From Arthrobacter sp. efr-133-R2A-120 (GTDB lineage: Bacteria; Actinomycetota; Actinomycetes; Actinomycetales; Micrococcaceae): a DNA stretch of 64,000 nt. Positions 40,471-48,003 of the stretch are shown here, in pieces. Each line of letters begins with the position of its first letter. Positions within the stretch are counted from its first letter, which is position 1. The DNA lies in the NCBI RefSeq assembly GCF_030209835.1, contig NZ_JARVRF010000015.1, positions 98,485 through 162,484 of the forward strand, given 5' to 3'. The translations under genes were made by a program, and so were the position numbers. The notes under the pieces are model-generated. The model was given only the letters and a program-made list of their open reading frames with translations. It did not search any database and was not told where the DNA came from.

Positions 40471-41310
40471 TCAGTTGCCCTGTCCCGTTCCGGAGTAGGA
40501 AAGCTGGAGGGTTGCGCCTTTGCAACCGTCCTGGTTGAGCGAGCTATTCAGCATCTTTATCTGGGGCCATTGAGCCGCCGGAATTCCGTTCCCGGAAAGG
40601 GAGGAATTGCCCGGCGGGGAGGCGATCGGATAGCTGCCGCTGAATTGTGTCACTGCGTAGTCCGAAGGATTGCACGGCCGGTTGTTAGCCATGGCCTGGG
40701 CAGTCCGGGTGACTCCCGTGACGGAAACAGTGAGGCCAGTGACATTGAGGCTGGAATTGCCCGGGTTCGCCAACTGGAGATCAATCGGCACGCCGTAGCC
40801 CGGCGCGAGAACTCCGGTGGGGCCGCCTGAGATGGTGAACGGCTGGTGCTGGCCGGCGGTCACCGTCAAGGAAACGACGACGACGGCGGACTGTAGCGTC
40901 CCGCTGCTGCCCTTGAGGCTCAGGGAGTAGGTTCCAAGAGGTGTGGCGGAAGTGGTGGACACGTCGAGAGTTGCTGACCCTGATCCGGGCCCGGTGGCTA
41001 CGACGGCGGGAGAAAACGATGCCGTGGCACCTGCCGGCAGCCCAGTGGCCGACAAGGAGACATTCCCGGTGAACCCGCCCGAAGGCTGGACCACGACGTT
41101 GTAGCTTGCCGGCGTTCCCTGAACGGCGGTCCTGTTGGTGGGTGCCAACTGCAGCGTAATGCCTTTGGGCGGGTTTTGGGTGCCGTTGCTGTTGGCGGCG
41201 AGCACTACGCCTGACGTGAGGGTCACCAGAAGAAGGCCTGCCAGGAGCATCTTGGCTCCGGTGCGGACGGTGCGAATCGGTGAGCCGAATAGCTCCGGAA
41301 TCCTTGGCAC
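40471..41310 (-). CDS. Secreted beta-sandwich protein of the TasA-like operon, 279 residues
   Basis: GTG start at 41310 is chosen because AAAGGAGG lies six bases upstream; the frame extends further 5' but those residues look non-coding and lack a ribosome binding site. Signal peptide of about 40 residues (MLLAGLLLVTLTSGVVLA), an Ig-like middle domain (PSGGFTGNVSLSATGLPAG) typical of bacterial beta-sandwich repeats, and a C-terminal domain ending DGCKGATLQLSYSGTGQGN, related to the ends of its two operon neighbours. It is probably a fibre-associated or minor matrix protein. A terminator-like hairpin in the spacer before it implies lower expression than the first gene. Confidence 0.78.
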   Translation of the reverse strand: MPRIPELFGSPIRTVRTGAKMLLAGLLLVTLTSGVVLAANSNGTQNPPKGITLQLAPTNRTAVQGTPASYNVVVQPSGGFTGNVSLSATGLPAGATASFSPAVVATGPGSGSATLDVSTTSATPLGTYSLSLKGSSGTLQSAVVVVSLTVTAGQHQPFTISGGPTGVLAPGYGVPIDLQLANPGNSSLNVTGLTVSVTGVTRTAQAMANNRPCNPSDYAVTQFSGSYPIASPPGNSSLSGNGIPAAQWPQIKMLNSSLNQDGCKGATLQLSYSGTGQGN

Positions 41311-41360
41311 CTGTGCCTCCTTTGGGTTTGTTCTGCGTGGGTTTCTGTGCGGACGGCAAA

Positions 41361-41390
41361 AGCTGGTGGGCCATTGCGGGCCCACCAGCT
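41361..41390 (-). terminator. Intercistronic terminator/attenuator hairpin
   Basis: 12-bp perfect stem AGCTGGTGGGCC/GGCCCACCAGCT with a six-base loop, followed in the minus direction by TTTT. It lies between the first and second genes of the TasA-like operon, so it should favour expression of the 151-residue protein over the downstream genes. Confidence 0.75.
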
Positions 41391-41396
41391 GGATGG

Positions 41397-41852
41397 CTAG
41401 AGACTTCCGACCGTGACCGTCACCGTGGCGCCCTTGCAGGAGTCTTGGCTGGCGGCGTCGTTGAGGAAGGTCAGCGTTCCGCTGCCGACGGACGTGTCGG
41501 TTGAGTTGTGTGCCACGGGCGAATTCGAGGTCGAGGCGGTAACCGTGAACCAGGAAGCGAGGCAATGCGTGGGATCGCTGGTGGATACCGTTGCGGTGAG
41601 GGCTCCCACAACTGTGTCGGTGTTGCTCGCATTGTCGGCCGTGTAGGCGACAGACGTCGAGTTGCCTGGTGCCAGGCCGGCCGCGAAGGTGGCGTGCAGG
41701 GTGACCGTGCCTCCGCCTGCCGAGTTGGCCGCCCCTCCCGACCCGGTGCCGGTGGTGGTCCAGTAGGCGAAGGCTGCTCCGCCGCTTGCTGCCACAAGGG
41801 CAACCGATGCTGCAACGGCGTAGACTTTTCCCTTTTTGCTCAATTTGCGCAT
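41397..41852 (-). CDS. TasA/camelysin-like secreted protein, likely major subunit
   Basis: 151 residues from ATG 41852, with AAAGGAG eight bases upstream; the frame continues 5' to 41966 but without coding character. Signal peptide (MRKLSKKGKVYAVAASVALV and on to AAFA), then YWTTTGTGSGGAANSAGG, a beta-rich domain and the end SQDSCKGATVTVTVGSL. Two cysteines (CLASW and SCKGA) could form a disulfide. Small size, first position, a strong ribosome binding site and the terminator just after it suggest the abundant fibre or sheath subunit. The promoter region contains two copies of the box shared with the polysaccharide genes. Confidence 0.78.
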   Translation of the reverse strand: MRKLSKKGKVYAVAASVALVAASGGAAFAYWTTTGTGSGGAANSAGGGTVTLHATFAAGLAPGNSTSVAYTADNASNTDTVVGALTATVSTSDPTHCLASWFTVTASTSNSPVAHNSTDTSVGSGTLTFLNDAASQDSCKGATVTVTVGSL

Positions 41853-41986
41853 GAGTGAAACTCCTTTTTGAATTGGTATTCCCCAGAACAGGCGAAGCGG
41901 CAAGGAATTCGCAATTACCAATTCTTGCTTCGATTGCCCATTCAATCGATGACCAAATGCTGGCATGCGCAGTGTTTAACTAACAA

Positions 41987-42036
41987 CGAGTGGTGTTACC
42001 CGTTTTTCGCAGTCCAATGCGAGTGGTACTACTTGG
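41987..42036 (-). promoter_or_regulatory. Two GAGTA-type boxes upstream of the TasA-like operon
   Basis: Read on the minus strand: CCAAGTAGTACCACTCG (42036-42020) and CGGGTAACACCACTCG (42002-41987, one base shorter than consensus), separated by 17 bases. The distal copy is almost the same as the box at 22490. A TAACAC 21 bases after the distal box could be a -10, but it lies inside the proximal box, so the geometry differs from the other five promoters. Confidence 0.5.
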
Positions 42037-42062
42037 TTTCGAAGGAGTCACACTTAAACCAC

Positions 42063-42092
42063 TGTGGCCCCGGACCGAAGTCCGGGGCCACA
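42063..42092. terminator. Strong 13-bp-stem hairpin
   Basis: TGTGGCCCCGGAC/GTCCGGGGCCACA with a CGAA loop, 18 bases beyond the stop of the 74-residue membrane protein gene. TTTT follows only on the plus strand. Confidence 0.75.
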
Positions 42093-42109
42093 GCTTTTGC
42101 AGTTAGGTC

Positions 42110-42334
42110 TTAGCTTTCGCCAGCCGAGTTGGAGCGGCCGAGGATGGTCTGCGGGATCCAGAAGGCGAGGCCAAAGAGGACCAGGCAGACGGCCATCGGC
42201 CAGGTGTTCTCCAGCGTCAGGAAGGTCAGCGAGTAAATGGCGCCGAGGAACAGGACCATGCTGAACACAAAGAGCAGAATGCTCTGGGCCAGGGGGTTCT
42301 CTTTTTCGATGGGCTGGCTGGCGTTCTGGGACAT
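42110..42334 (-). CDS. 74-residue two-helix membrane protein
   Basis: ATG 42334 preceded by AGGAGG and a short spacer. A polar N-terminus (MSQNASQPIEKENPLAQ) is followed by two hydrophobic helices (about 18-38 and 45-63, WPMAVCLVLFGLAFWIP). It sits 53 bases after deoC on the same strand and ends just before a strong hairpin. No family is firmly recognised; it resembles small conserved actinobacterial membrane proteins of unknown function. Confidence 0.75.
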   Translation of the reverse strand: MSQNASQPIEKENPLAQSILLFVFSMVLFLGAIYSLTFLTLENTWPMAVCLVLFGLAFWIPQTILGRSNSAGES

Positions 42335-42387
42335 GCTTTCCTCCTCGGCCCCGTGGGGCTCAAAAACTATGGCGGCTTCCGTGACAT

Positions 42388-43092
42388 TCAGTACGAGGAT
42401 GAACCTTGTTCACCCTTGACGATGGCAATTCCGGAGCTCGCACCGATACGTGTTGCACCAGCAGCAATCATAGCCTGTGCATCGGCCAAGGAACGTACTC
42501 CACCGGAGGCCTTGACGCCCAGCTCCGGGCCCACCGTCCTGCGCATGAGCGCAACGTCTTCCACCGTGGCGCCGCCACCGTTGAAACCGGTTGAGGTCTT
42601 GACGAAATCAGCCCCGGCCTCGACAGATGCCTCGCAAGCGAGGACCTTCTCCTCGTCATTCAGCAGGGCAGTCTCGATGATGACCTTCAGGATGGCTCCG
42701 CCGGCGTGGACCGCCTCCGCTACGGCGGTGATGTCATCCACCAATGCGCCCTTGTCCCCGGCCCGGGCCGCGGCGATGTTGATCACCATGTCGATTTCGT
42801 CCGCACCATCCAAAACGGCACCGCGTGCTTCGAAAGCCTTGACGTCGCTGGGAGTCGCGCCCAGCGGAAAGCCGACAACCGAACAAGTGAGCACTCCGGA
42901 ACCTTTGAGGGCCTTCGTTACGGTCTTGACCCAAATCGGATTGACGCACACCGACTTGAACTTGTACTCCGCCGCCTCGGCACAGACTTGGCGCACCTCG
43001 GCCTCGCTGGCCTCTGGCTTGAGGAGAGTGTGGTCGATGTATGAAGCGATGCTTGCACTATTGTCCAGTGCGGTGGAGGCTTCGTTGCTCAT
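42388..43092 (-). CDS. deoC: Deoxyribose-phosphate aldolase DeoC
   Basis: 234 residues, class I aldolase cleaving 2-deoxyribose-5-phosphate to glyceraldehyde-3-phosphate and acetaldehyde. The Schiff-base lysine is in [10 protein letters not shown]; the second conserved lysine is in [21 protein letters not shown] near the N-terminus and [10 protein letters not shown] are family blocks. GGAAGG lies six bases before the ATG. With the purine nucleoside phosphorylase at 59.8 kb it suggests nucleoside salvage, although the two genes are not linked. Confidence 0.95.
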   Translation of the reverse strand: MSNEASTALDNSASIASYIDHTLLKPEASEAEVRQVCAEAAEYKFKSVCVNPIWVKTVTKALKGSGVLTCSVVGFPLGATPSDVKAFEARGAVLDGADEIDMVINIAAARAGDKGALVDDITAVAEAVHAGGAILKVIIETALLNDEEKVLACEASVEAGADFVKTSTGFNGGGATVEDVALMRRTVGPELGVKASGGVRSLADAQAMIAAGATRIGASSGIAIVKGEQGSSSY

Positions 43093-43187
43093 GGAGGTCC
43101 TTCCGTGGCGGGCCCGGTGCGCCGCAAGGGTCGCGGCTCGTCAAATGACCATCTTGCCACACCGCCCGGCTGCCGTGGAGGCTCCCC

Positions 43188-44093
43188 TCAAGCAGCGGCG
43201 GAACGTTCGGAACGCTCGGACCGTGTGGCACTGGAAGCGCGGAGCCTGGCGTCTTCCTCAAGCCGGGAGGCGCAATGTGCCGCCGCGGCATTCGAGGACA
43301 AGACGAGCCCAAGGCGCATGCCGTCCCGGGAGGCGGCGTCGCCGATTGCCCAGATGCCGGGCACCGAAGTGGCGAAGTCGCGCCCCACCCTGATGCCGCC
43401 GTCGGGCGCTGTTTGCAGGCCGGCACTTTCAGCGAGCCCGTTGCGGGGGAGCCGTTCCTCGGCGAGCACCACAAGATCACCGTTCATGCTGCTCCCGTCT
43501 TCGAAGACGATCCCGGTAGCAGGCAGGACCGAGCCGGCGACGGAAGGCATGACGGCAGCTGGACGCAAAGTGGTACGGATGGGCCGGACTCCGCGGGCGC
43601 GGAGCACGGCCTCGGCCTGGCCGGCTGCCGGACCGGTGCCAACCAGTATCCCCAGCGGACGACGGCCCAGGACCCGGGTGATGTCCTTGACCGCGGTGCC
43701 GATCTGCTCGGCGTCGTCGATGGTGGAGTAGCTCAAGCTACGCGCAGCGCCTTGGACGGGCGGGAACATCGGGGAGGACCCGGTCGCAATGACCAGCTGA
43801 TCATAGGGGAACTCGAGGCCTTCGGTGGTGGTGACCGTGCGGGTCTGGACATCGATGAAGCTCGCGGCCTGGCCGAAACGCACGGAGACCTGGGGGAGGG
43901 CGGCTATCTCCAGCAGCGCATCAGGGCAGTCGTCGCGGTTGCTCAGGACCGTGATGGTGCCGTGGAACGCTGCCGTTCCCGGCTGTCGCGACGTAGTGCT
44001 ACTGCCTGTCAGTTGGCGGACCAGGGCCTGGGCTACGGGCCCGGCTCCTGCGATGACGAGGTGGATGGAACCTGCGGACGGGGTGATGGACAT
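43188..44093 (-). CDS. NirB-like FAD/NAD(P)-dependent oxidoreductase
   Basis: 301 residues from ATG 44093 (GAAGGG upstream); the frame extends to 44186 without a better signal. It resembles the N-terminal pyridine nucleotide-disulfide reductase part of nitrite reductase NirB: VIAGAGPVAQAL (FAD loop), YDQLVIATGSSP, the degenerate NAD loop GILVGTGPAAGQAE, and VPGIWAIGDAASRDG. It lacks the Fe-S and siroheme domains. It may be an electron-transfer reductase or a degenerate NirB-derived regulator. No partner gene is adjacent: deoC lies on one side and a LacI regulator on the other. Confidence 0.7.
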   Translation of the reverse strand: MSITPSAGSIHLVIAGAGPVAQALVRQLTGSSTTSRQPGTAAFHGTITVLSNRDDCPDALLEIAALPQVSVRFGQAASFIDVQTRTVTTTEGLEFPYDQLVIATGSSPMFPPVQGAARSLSYSTIDDAEQIGTAVKDITRVLGRRPLGILVGTGPAAGQAEAVLRARGVRPIRTTLRPAAVMPSVAGSVLPATGIVFEDGSSMNGDLVVLAEERLPRNGLAESAGLQTAPDGGIRVGRDFATSVPGIWAIGDAASRDGMRLGLVLSSNAAAAHCASRLEEDARLRASSATRSERSERSAAA

Positions 44094-44234
44094 GGTGGGT
44101 CCCTTCGCTGAACTGAGCTGTGGTTGATGCGCCTGTACCCAGCGTAGGCGCGGGGTTTTTCGCTGGTGTTTCCCCGCTGTTGCCATTTGCCGATGCCCCG
44201 TTCCCTGATGGTTACCGGCCGGTAATGAGCTGGG

Positions 44235-45245
44235 TCACATGGGGGCGGGTGCCGTTGAGTTTCGGACTACCAGTTCGGGCGTGAGGCGCGTGTCCGCGAC
44301 GGGAGCATCGGGATTATTGAGCCGGTCCATGGCCACGGCTCCGGCGACGCTTCCCAGTTCCACTGCGTGGAGGTCCACCGACGTCAGGTCGATTCCGTGG
44401 AGCCGGCCGGTCCGTGAATTGTCGTAGCCCACGAGCGACAGGTCTCCGGGAATGGCCAGGCCCCACGCGTAGGCAGCTTCGCGTACCGCCATCGCGAACT
44501 GGTCATTGTGGGTGAAGATGGCCGTCGGGCGGTCCGCGGAGTCAAGCAGTTCAGCTGCGGCACGCTGTCCGGCGGCTTGCGTGAAGTCATCGGCCGGTAT
44601 GGTCCAGGGCACCCTACCGGCGTCGCGCATGGTCTTCTCATAGCTTCTGCGGCGGACCGTGTGGCCGTCATAATCGGGTCCGGCAAGATGGGCGATCCGG
44701 GTGTGTCCAAGGCTGAGGAGGTGTTCGGTGGCGGCGCGGGCGCCGGCGTCGTCGTCCGAATACACGCTGTCCACGCCGGGTACGGGCCGCGCGACACTGA
44801 CGATCGGGACTATTTGGGCCAGTTCCCGCACTCGTTCGTCCGGGTCCAGCAGCGTTGCTGCGATGATGATCCCCACCCGCGCCTCGATCAGCGAGTCCAC
44901 GGCTCCCGGGTCCACGCCGTCGATAGACTGGGAGACGCTCAGGATGAGCCGGTTGCGGGCCTGAGGAAGTGACATCCTTACGCCGCTGAGGATGTCGGCG
45001 TAGACCTCGTTGTGGATGTCCATCAAATAGAGCCCGACGGCGGAGCGATGCTTTCGTGCCAGGTCGGCAGCTGCCGCGTTGGGCCGGTAGCCGAGACGTT
45101 TGGCCGCGTCGAAGATGGCCTGTTTCGTCTCGCCGCTGACACCCGGAGCGCCGCGGAATGCGAAGGACACGAGCGTGCGGGAGACGCCGACTTCACGAGC
45201 CACATCGCTCTGTGTTGCGGGACGAAGCTGCCGGTCAAGACCCAT
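44235..45245 (-). CDS. LacI-family transcriptional regulator
   Basis: 336 residues from ATG 45245 (GATGAGGG upstream). The N-terminal LacI HTH reads TQSDVAREVGVSRTLVSFAF, followed by the hinge helix GYRPNAAAADLA and a periplasmic-binding-protein-like sugar-sensing domain with SLVGYDNSRTG near the C-terminus. It is divergent from the sugar porter gene at 45379, which it most likely controls. The longer frame towards 45485 crosses the promoter region and is not coding. Confidence 0.9.
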   Translation of the reverse strand: MGLDRQLRPATQSDVAREVGVSRTLVSFAFRGAPGVSGETKQAIFDAAKRLGYRPNAAAADLARKHRSAVGLYLMDIHNEVYADILSGVRMSLPQARNRLILSVSQSIDGVDPGAVDSLIEARVGIIIAATLLDPDERVRELAQIVPIVSVARPVPGVDSVYSDDDAGARAATEHLLSLGHTRIAHLAGPDYDGHTVRRRSYEKTMRDAGRVPWTIPADDFTQAAGQRAAAELLDSADRPTAIFTHNDQFAMAVREAAYAWGLAIPGDLSLVGYDNSRTGRLHGIDLTSVDLHAVELGSVAGAVAMDRLNNPDAPVADTRLTPELVVRNSTAPAPM

Positions 45246-45378
45246 GCCCTCATCTTCCCATGACGGAGAAGTCTCAATTAAGTCATTTGTTAGATTGACC
45301 TTACATTTAAGTCTTTCGCGCGTTAGTCTGTTATTCAGAGCGGGTGTATGACCCGCATCACAAGACAAAGGAGTCCTG
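45246..45378. promoter_or_regulatory. Divergent promoter region, LacI gene / sugar porter
   Basis: 133-base spacer, AT-rich in its middle. TTAAGTC occurs twice (in AATTAAGTC and ATTTAAGTC), about 28 bases apart, around TTGACC. These are candidate operator elements for the LacI protein. AAAGGAG precedes the porter start. Confidence 0.4.
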
Positions 45379-46836
45379 ATGTCTGCTACGCAAAGCCATA
45401 GGGGAATCGGCAGCGCAGTCGCGCTTCCCCCACTGACCAACGGCCCGCATCGTAAGCGCCTTGGCCTGGTCGCCCTGATTGCCACGTTCGGTGGCCTGCT
45501 ATTCGGTTACGACACGGGTGTCATCAATGGCGCCCTGAGGCCAATGACGGCCGAGCTCGGTCTCACCCCGTTCACCGAGGGCATCGTTGCCAGCTCGCTC
45601 GTTTTCGCCGCGGCGATCGGTGCGCTCTCGGGCGGGCGCATTTCCGACGGGTGGGGGCGCCGCAAGACGATCATTCTGCTGGCGGTGTTGTTCTTCGCCG
45701 GCACCGTGGTGTGCGTATTCACGCCGAGTTTCGGGGTGCTCGTCGTCGGCCGGATCCTGCTCGGTCTCGCCGTCGGGGGCGCCTCAGCGGTGGTCCCGGT
45801 GTTCCTGGCGGAGATGGCCCCGTATGAGATCCGTGGCTCCCTCGCGGGCCGCAACGAGCTCATGATCGTCGTCGGTCAGCTGGCGGCCTTCGTCGTCAAT
45901 GCCATTATCGGCATCGTCTGGGGCGACATCCCCGGTGTGTGGCGCATCATGCTTGCGGTCTGCGCGTTGCCGGCGATCGCGCTGTTCTTCGGGATGCTCC
46001 GCGTGCCCGAATCGCCGCGCTGGCTCGTGGAGAAGGGTCGGCACGATGAGGCCCTCGCCGTGCTGCGGTCCGTCCGCTCGGAGGAACGTGCACTTGCGGA
46101 GCTTGGCGAGGTCGAGAACGTCGCGAAGGAGGAGCAGGAGAGCCAGCAGATCGGCTGGCGTGCGGTCTTCAGCAACAAGAACCTGTTCCGCATCCTCCTC
46201 GTGGGAATCGGCCTGGGCGTCGCCCAGCAGCTGACCGGCATCAACTCGATCATGTACTACGGCCAGACGGTGCTCGTCGAGTCGGGCTTCAACGAGAGCG
46301 GCGCGCTCATCGCGAACATCGCGCCCGGCGTGATCGCCGTGATCGGCGGCGTCATCGCTTTGACCCTGATGGACCGGATCGACCGTCGCAAGACCTTCAT
46401 TCTCGGCCTGACGCTGACCACCAGCTGCCACCTGCTGATCGGGTTCGCCTCAATGATGTTGCCCGTCGGCAACCCGATCCGCCCGTACGTGATCCTCTTC
46501 CTGGTGGTTGCCTTCGTCGGGTCCATGCAGACGTTCCTGAACGTCGCGGTGTGGGTCTACCTGTCGGAGGTCTTCCCGCTGCACATGCGCGGCTTCGGTA
46601 CCGGCGTCTCGATCTTCTTCCTCTGGGTCGTGAACGGTTTCCTTTCGCTGTTCTTCCCGTCGCTGGTCGCGGGCCTCGGGATCACCGGCACGTTCTTCCT
46701 CTTCGCCGTCGTCGGGGCGCTGGCACTGATCTTCGTCGTCAAGCAAGTTCCCGAAACCCGTGGCCGCACCTTGGAAGCACTTGAGGAGGACGTCACCACT
46801 GGTGCCATCTACCTCGTCCACAAGAACCAGGGCTAG
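45379..46836 (+). CDS. Sugar-porter-family MFS transporter (sugar/polyol:H+ symporter)
   Basis: 485 residues, 12 predicted helices. Sugar porter signatures are present: GYDTGVINGA in helix 1, GRISDGWGRRK between helices 2 and 3, VPVFLAEMAPYEIRGSL, VPESPRWL in the central loop, QQLTGINSIMYYG in helix 7 and VPETRGRTLE at the C-terminus. The helix-7 and helix-1 motifs resemble XylE, GalP and myo-inositol (IolT) transporters; the substrate cannot be fixed. AAAGGAG precedes the ATG. It is divergent from a LacI regulator, and no catabolic gene follows. Its stop codon overlaps that of the convergent nnaR gene. Confidence 0.92.
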   Translation: MSATQSHRGIGSAVALPPLTNGPHRKRLGLVALIATFGGLLFGYDTGVINGALRPMTAELGLTPFTEGIVASSLVFAAAIGALSGGRISDGWGRRKTIILLAVLFFAGTVVCVFTPSFGVLVVGRILLGLAVGGASAVVPVFLAEMAPYEIRGSLAGRNELMIVVGQLAAFVVNAIIGIVWGDIPGVWRIMLAVCALPAIALFFGMLRVPESPRWLVEKGRHDEALAVLRSVRSEERALAELGEVENVAKEEQESQQIGWRAVFSNKNLFRILLVGIGLGVAQQLTGINSIMYYGQTVLVESGFNESGALIANIAPGVIAVIGGVIALTLMDRIDRRKTFILGLTLTTSCHLLIGFASMMLPVGNPIRPYVILFLVVAFVGSMQTFLNVAVWVYLSEVFPLHMRGFGTGVSIFFLWVVNGFLSLFFPSLVAGLGITGTFFLFAVVGALALIFVVKQVPETRGRTLEALEEDVTTGAIYLVHKNQG

Positions 46837-47993
46837 ATCCGCAGCCGGTAGCCCCGTTTGACCACGGTTTCCACGAGCTTTCCGTCAGGGAGCGAGGACC
46901 GCAAACGGCTCACCGTCATGTCCAGGGCGTGGACCGAGCCACGCAGTTCGAGAAGGTCGGAAAGCGACTCGCGGGACAGCACTGCGCCCCCGGCTCCCAA
47001 AAGCGCCCTGAGCAGGAGCAGCGGAGCCGGGGCCAGTTCCACCACGGAACCATCGATCCTCAAGCAGCGCCCGCGCAGCTCGATATGCCCTGAGGGAGTG
47101 TCGAGCCGGCGCACATGGTTCAGGGCCAGATGTTCGGTGACGAGGCGGATGAGCGCGCCCATGCGGTAGCGGTCCGGGATGAGCGGGGCGAGTCCGGCGT
47201 CGATCAGCGGCTGTGCGGTGACGGGCCCGACGGCGGCAACGGTCACTTGGGTCTTGAGGGCTTCGATCAGTTGGCGGTACATGCCCATTTCGTGGGCCGT
47301 GCTCCACATGGCGTCTACCGCGGGCGCGCTCGTAAAGGTGAGCACATCCAAGTCTCCACTGCAGGCGGCTTCGATGAGGCGCGGTAGCTTGTCTTCGCCG
47401 TCGGGCTTTACCCAGCGGTACGGGGTGACGGTGAGGACCGTCGCGCCGGACATCCGGAGGCGCTCCAACTGGCGGACGTCGGTGTAGCCGTGCAATTGCA
47501 CGGCGACGGTCTTCCCCCGGACGCCTTCCTGAAGGAGCATGTCCACGAGTGTGGCGGTGGTTTCGTCACTGCTGATTCCGACGTCGGCAAGGCCTGCCGC
47601 GCGGACCGCACCCCGGGCTTTTGGTCCCCGCACGAACATGCGGCAAGCGGCCAGGACGTCAAGAAGTTGCTCGCCGATGCCGAAGGAGTCGGCGGCCTCG
47701 CACCAGCGCCGCATTCCGTAGGCGGTGGTGGCGATGCAGATATCGGGCTTGGCCGCGATGATCGTTTTCGTGTCCTCGATGAGCGTGACGTCTTCCTGGA
47801 CCGGCGCGATCTTCAACGCCGGAGCGTGCAGCACCGAAGCACCGCGCCGTTCGAGCGCCTCGATCAAGTCACGTGAACGCCTGTGCGAAGTCACTCCGAT
47901 CCGGAAACCGTCCAGCGGCGCATCGTCGCTTGGTCCGGGCGCAGCCAACGGCGAGCCTGCAACGATGGAATCAAGGGCATTCAACGTAGTCAT
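46833..47993 (-). CDS. nnaR: HemD-like/winged-helix regulator of nitrite assimilation (NnaR type)
   Basis: 386 residues from ATG 47993; the upstream extension of the frame lies inside cobA. An N-terminal uroporphyrinogen-III synthase fold (about 25-275) is followed by a C-terminal winged-helix DNA-binding domain of the OmpR type (about 295-386, with ALDMTVSRLRSSL and VETVVKRGYRLRI). In mycobacteria and Streptomyces, proteins of this architecture (NnaR) act with GlnR to activate nirB. Here it is the last gene of the nirB-cobA-nnaR run, and a GlnR-like site lies in the nirB/nirD promoter. Whether the HemD part still makes uroporphyrinogen III is unknown. Confidence 0.85.
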   Translation of the reverse strand: MTTLNALDSIVAGSPLAAPGPSDDAPLDGFRIGVTSHRRSRDLIEALERRGASVLHAPALKIAPVQEDVTLIEDTKTIIAAKPDICIATTAYGMRRWCEAADSFGIGEQLLDVLAACRMFVRGPKARGAVRAAGLADVGISSDETTATLVDMLLQEGVRGKTVAVQLHGYTDVRQLERLRMSGATVLTVTPYRWVKPDGEDKLPRLIEAACSGDLDVLTFTSAPAVDAMWSTAHEMGMYRQLIEALKTQVTVAAVGPVTAQPLIDAGLAPLIPDRYRMGALIRLVTEHLALNHVRRLDTPSGHIELRGRCLRIDGSVVELAPAPLLLLRALLGAGGAVLSRESLSDLLELRGSVHALDMTVSRLRSSLPDGKLVETVVKRGYRLRI

Positions 47994-48003
47994 GTGTGTT
48001 CTT

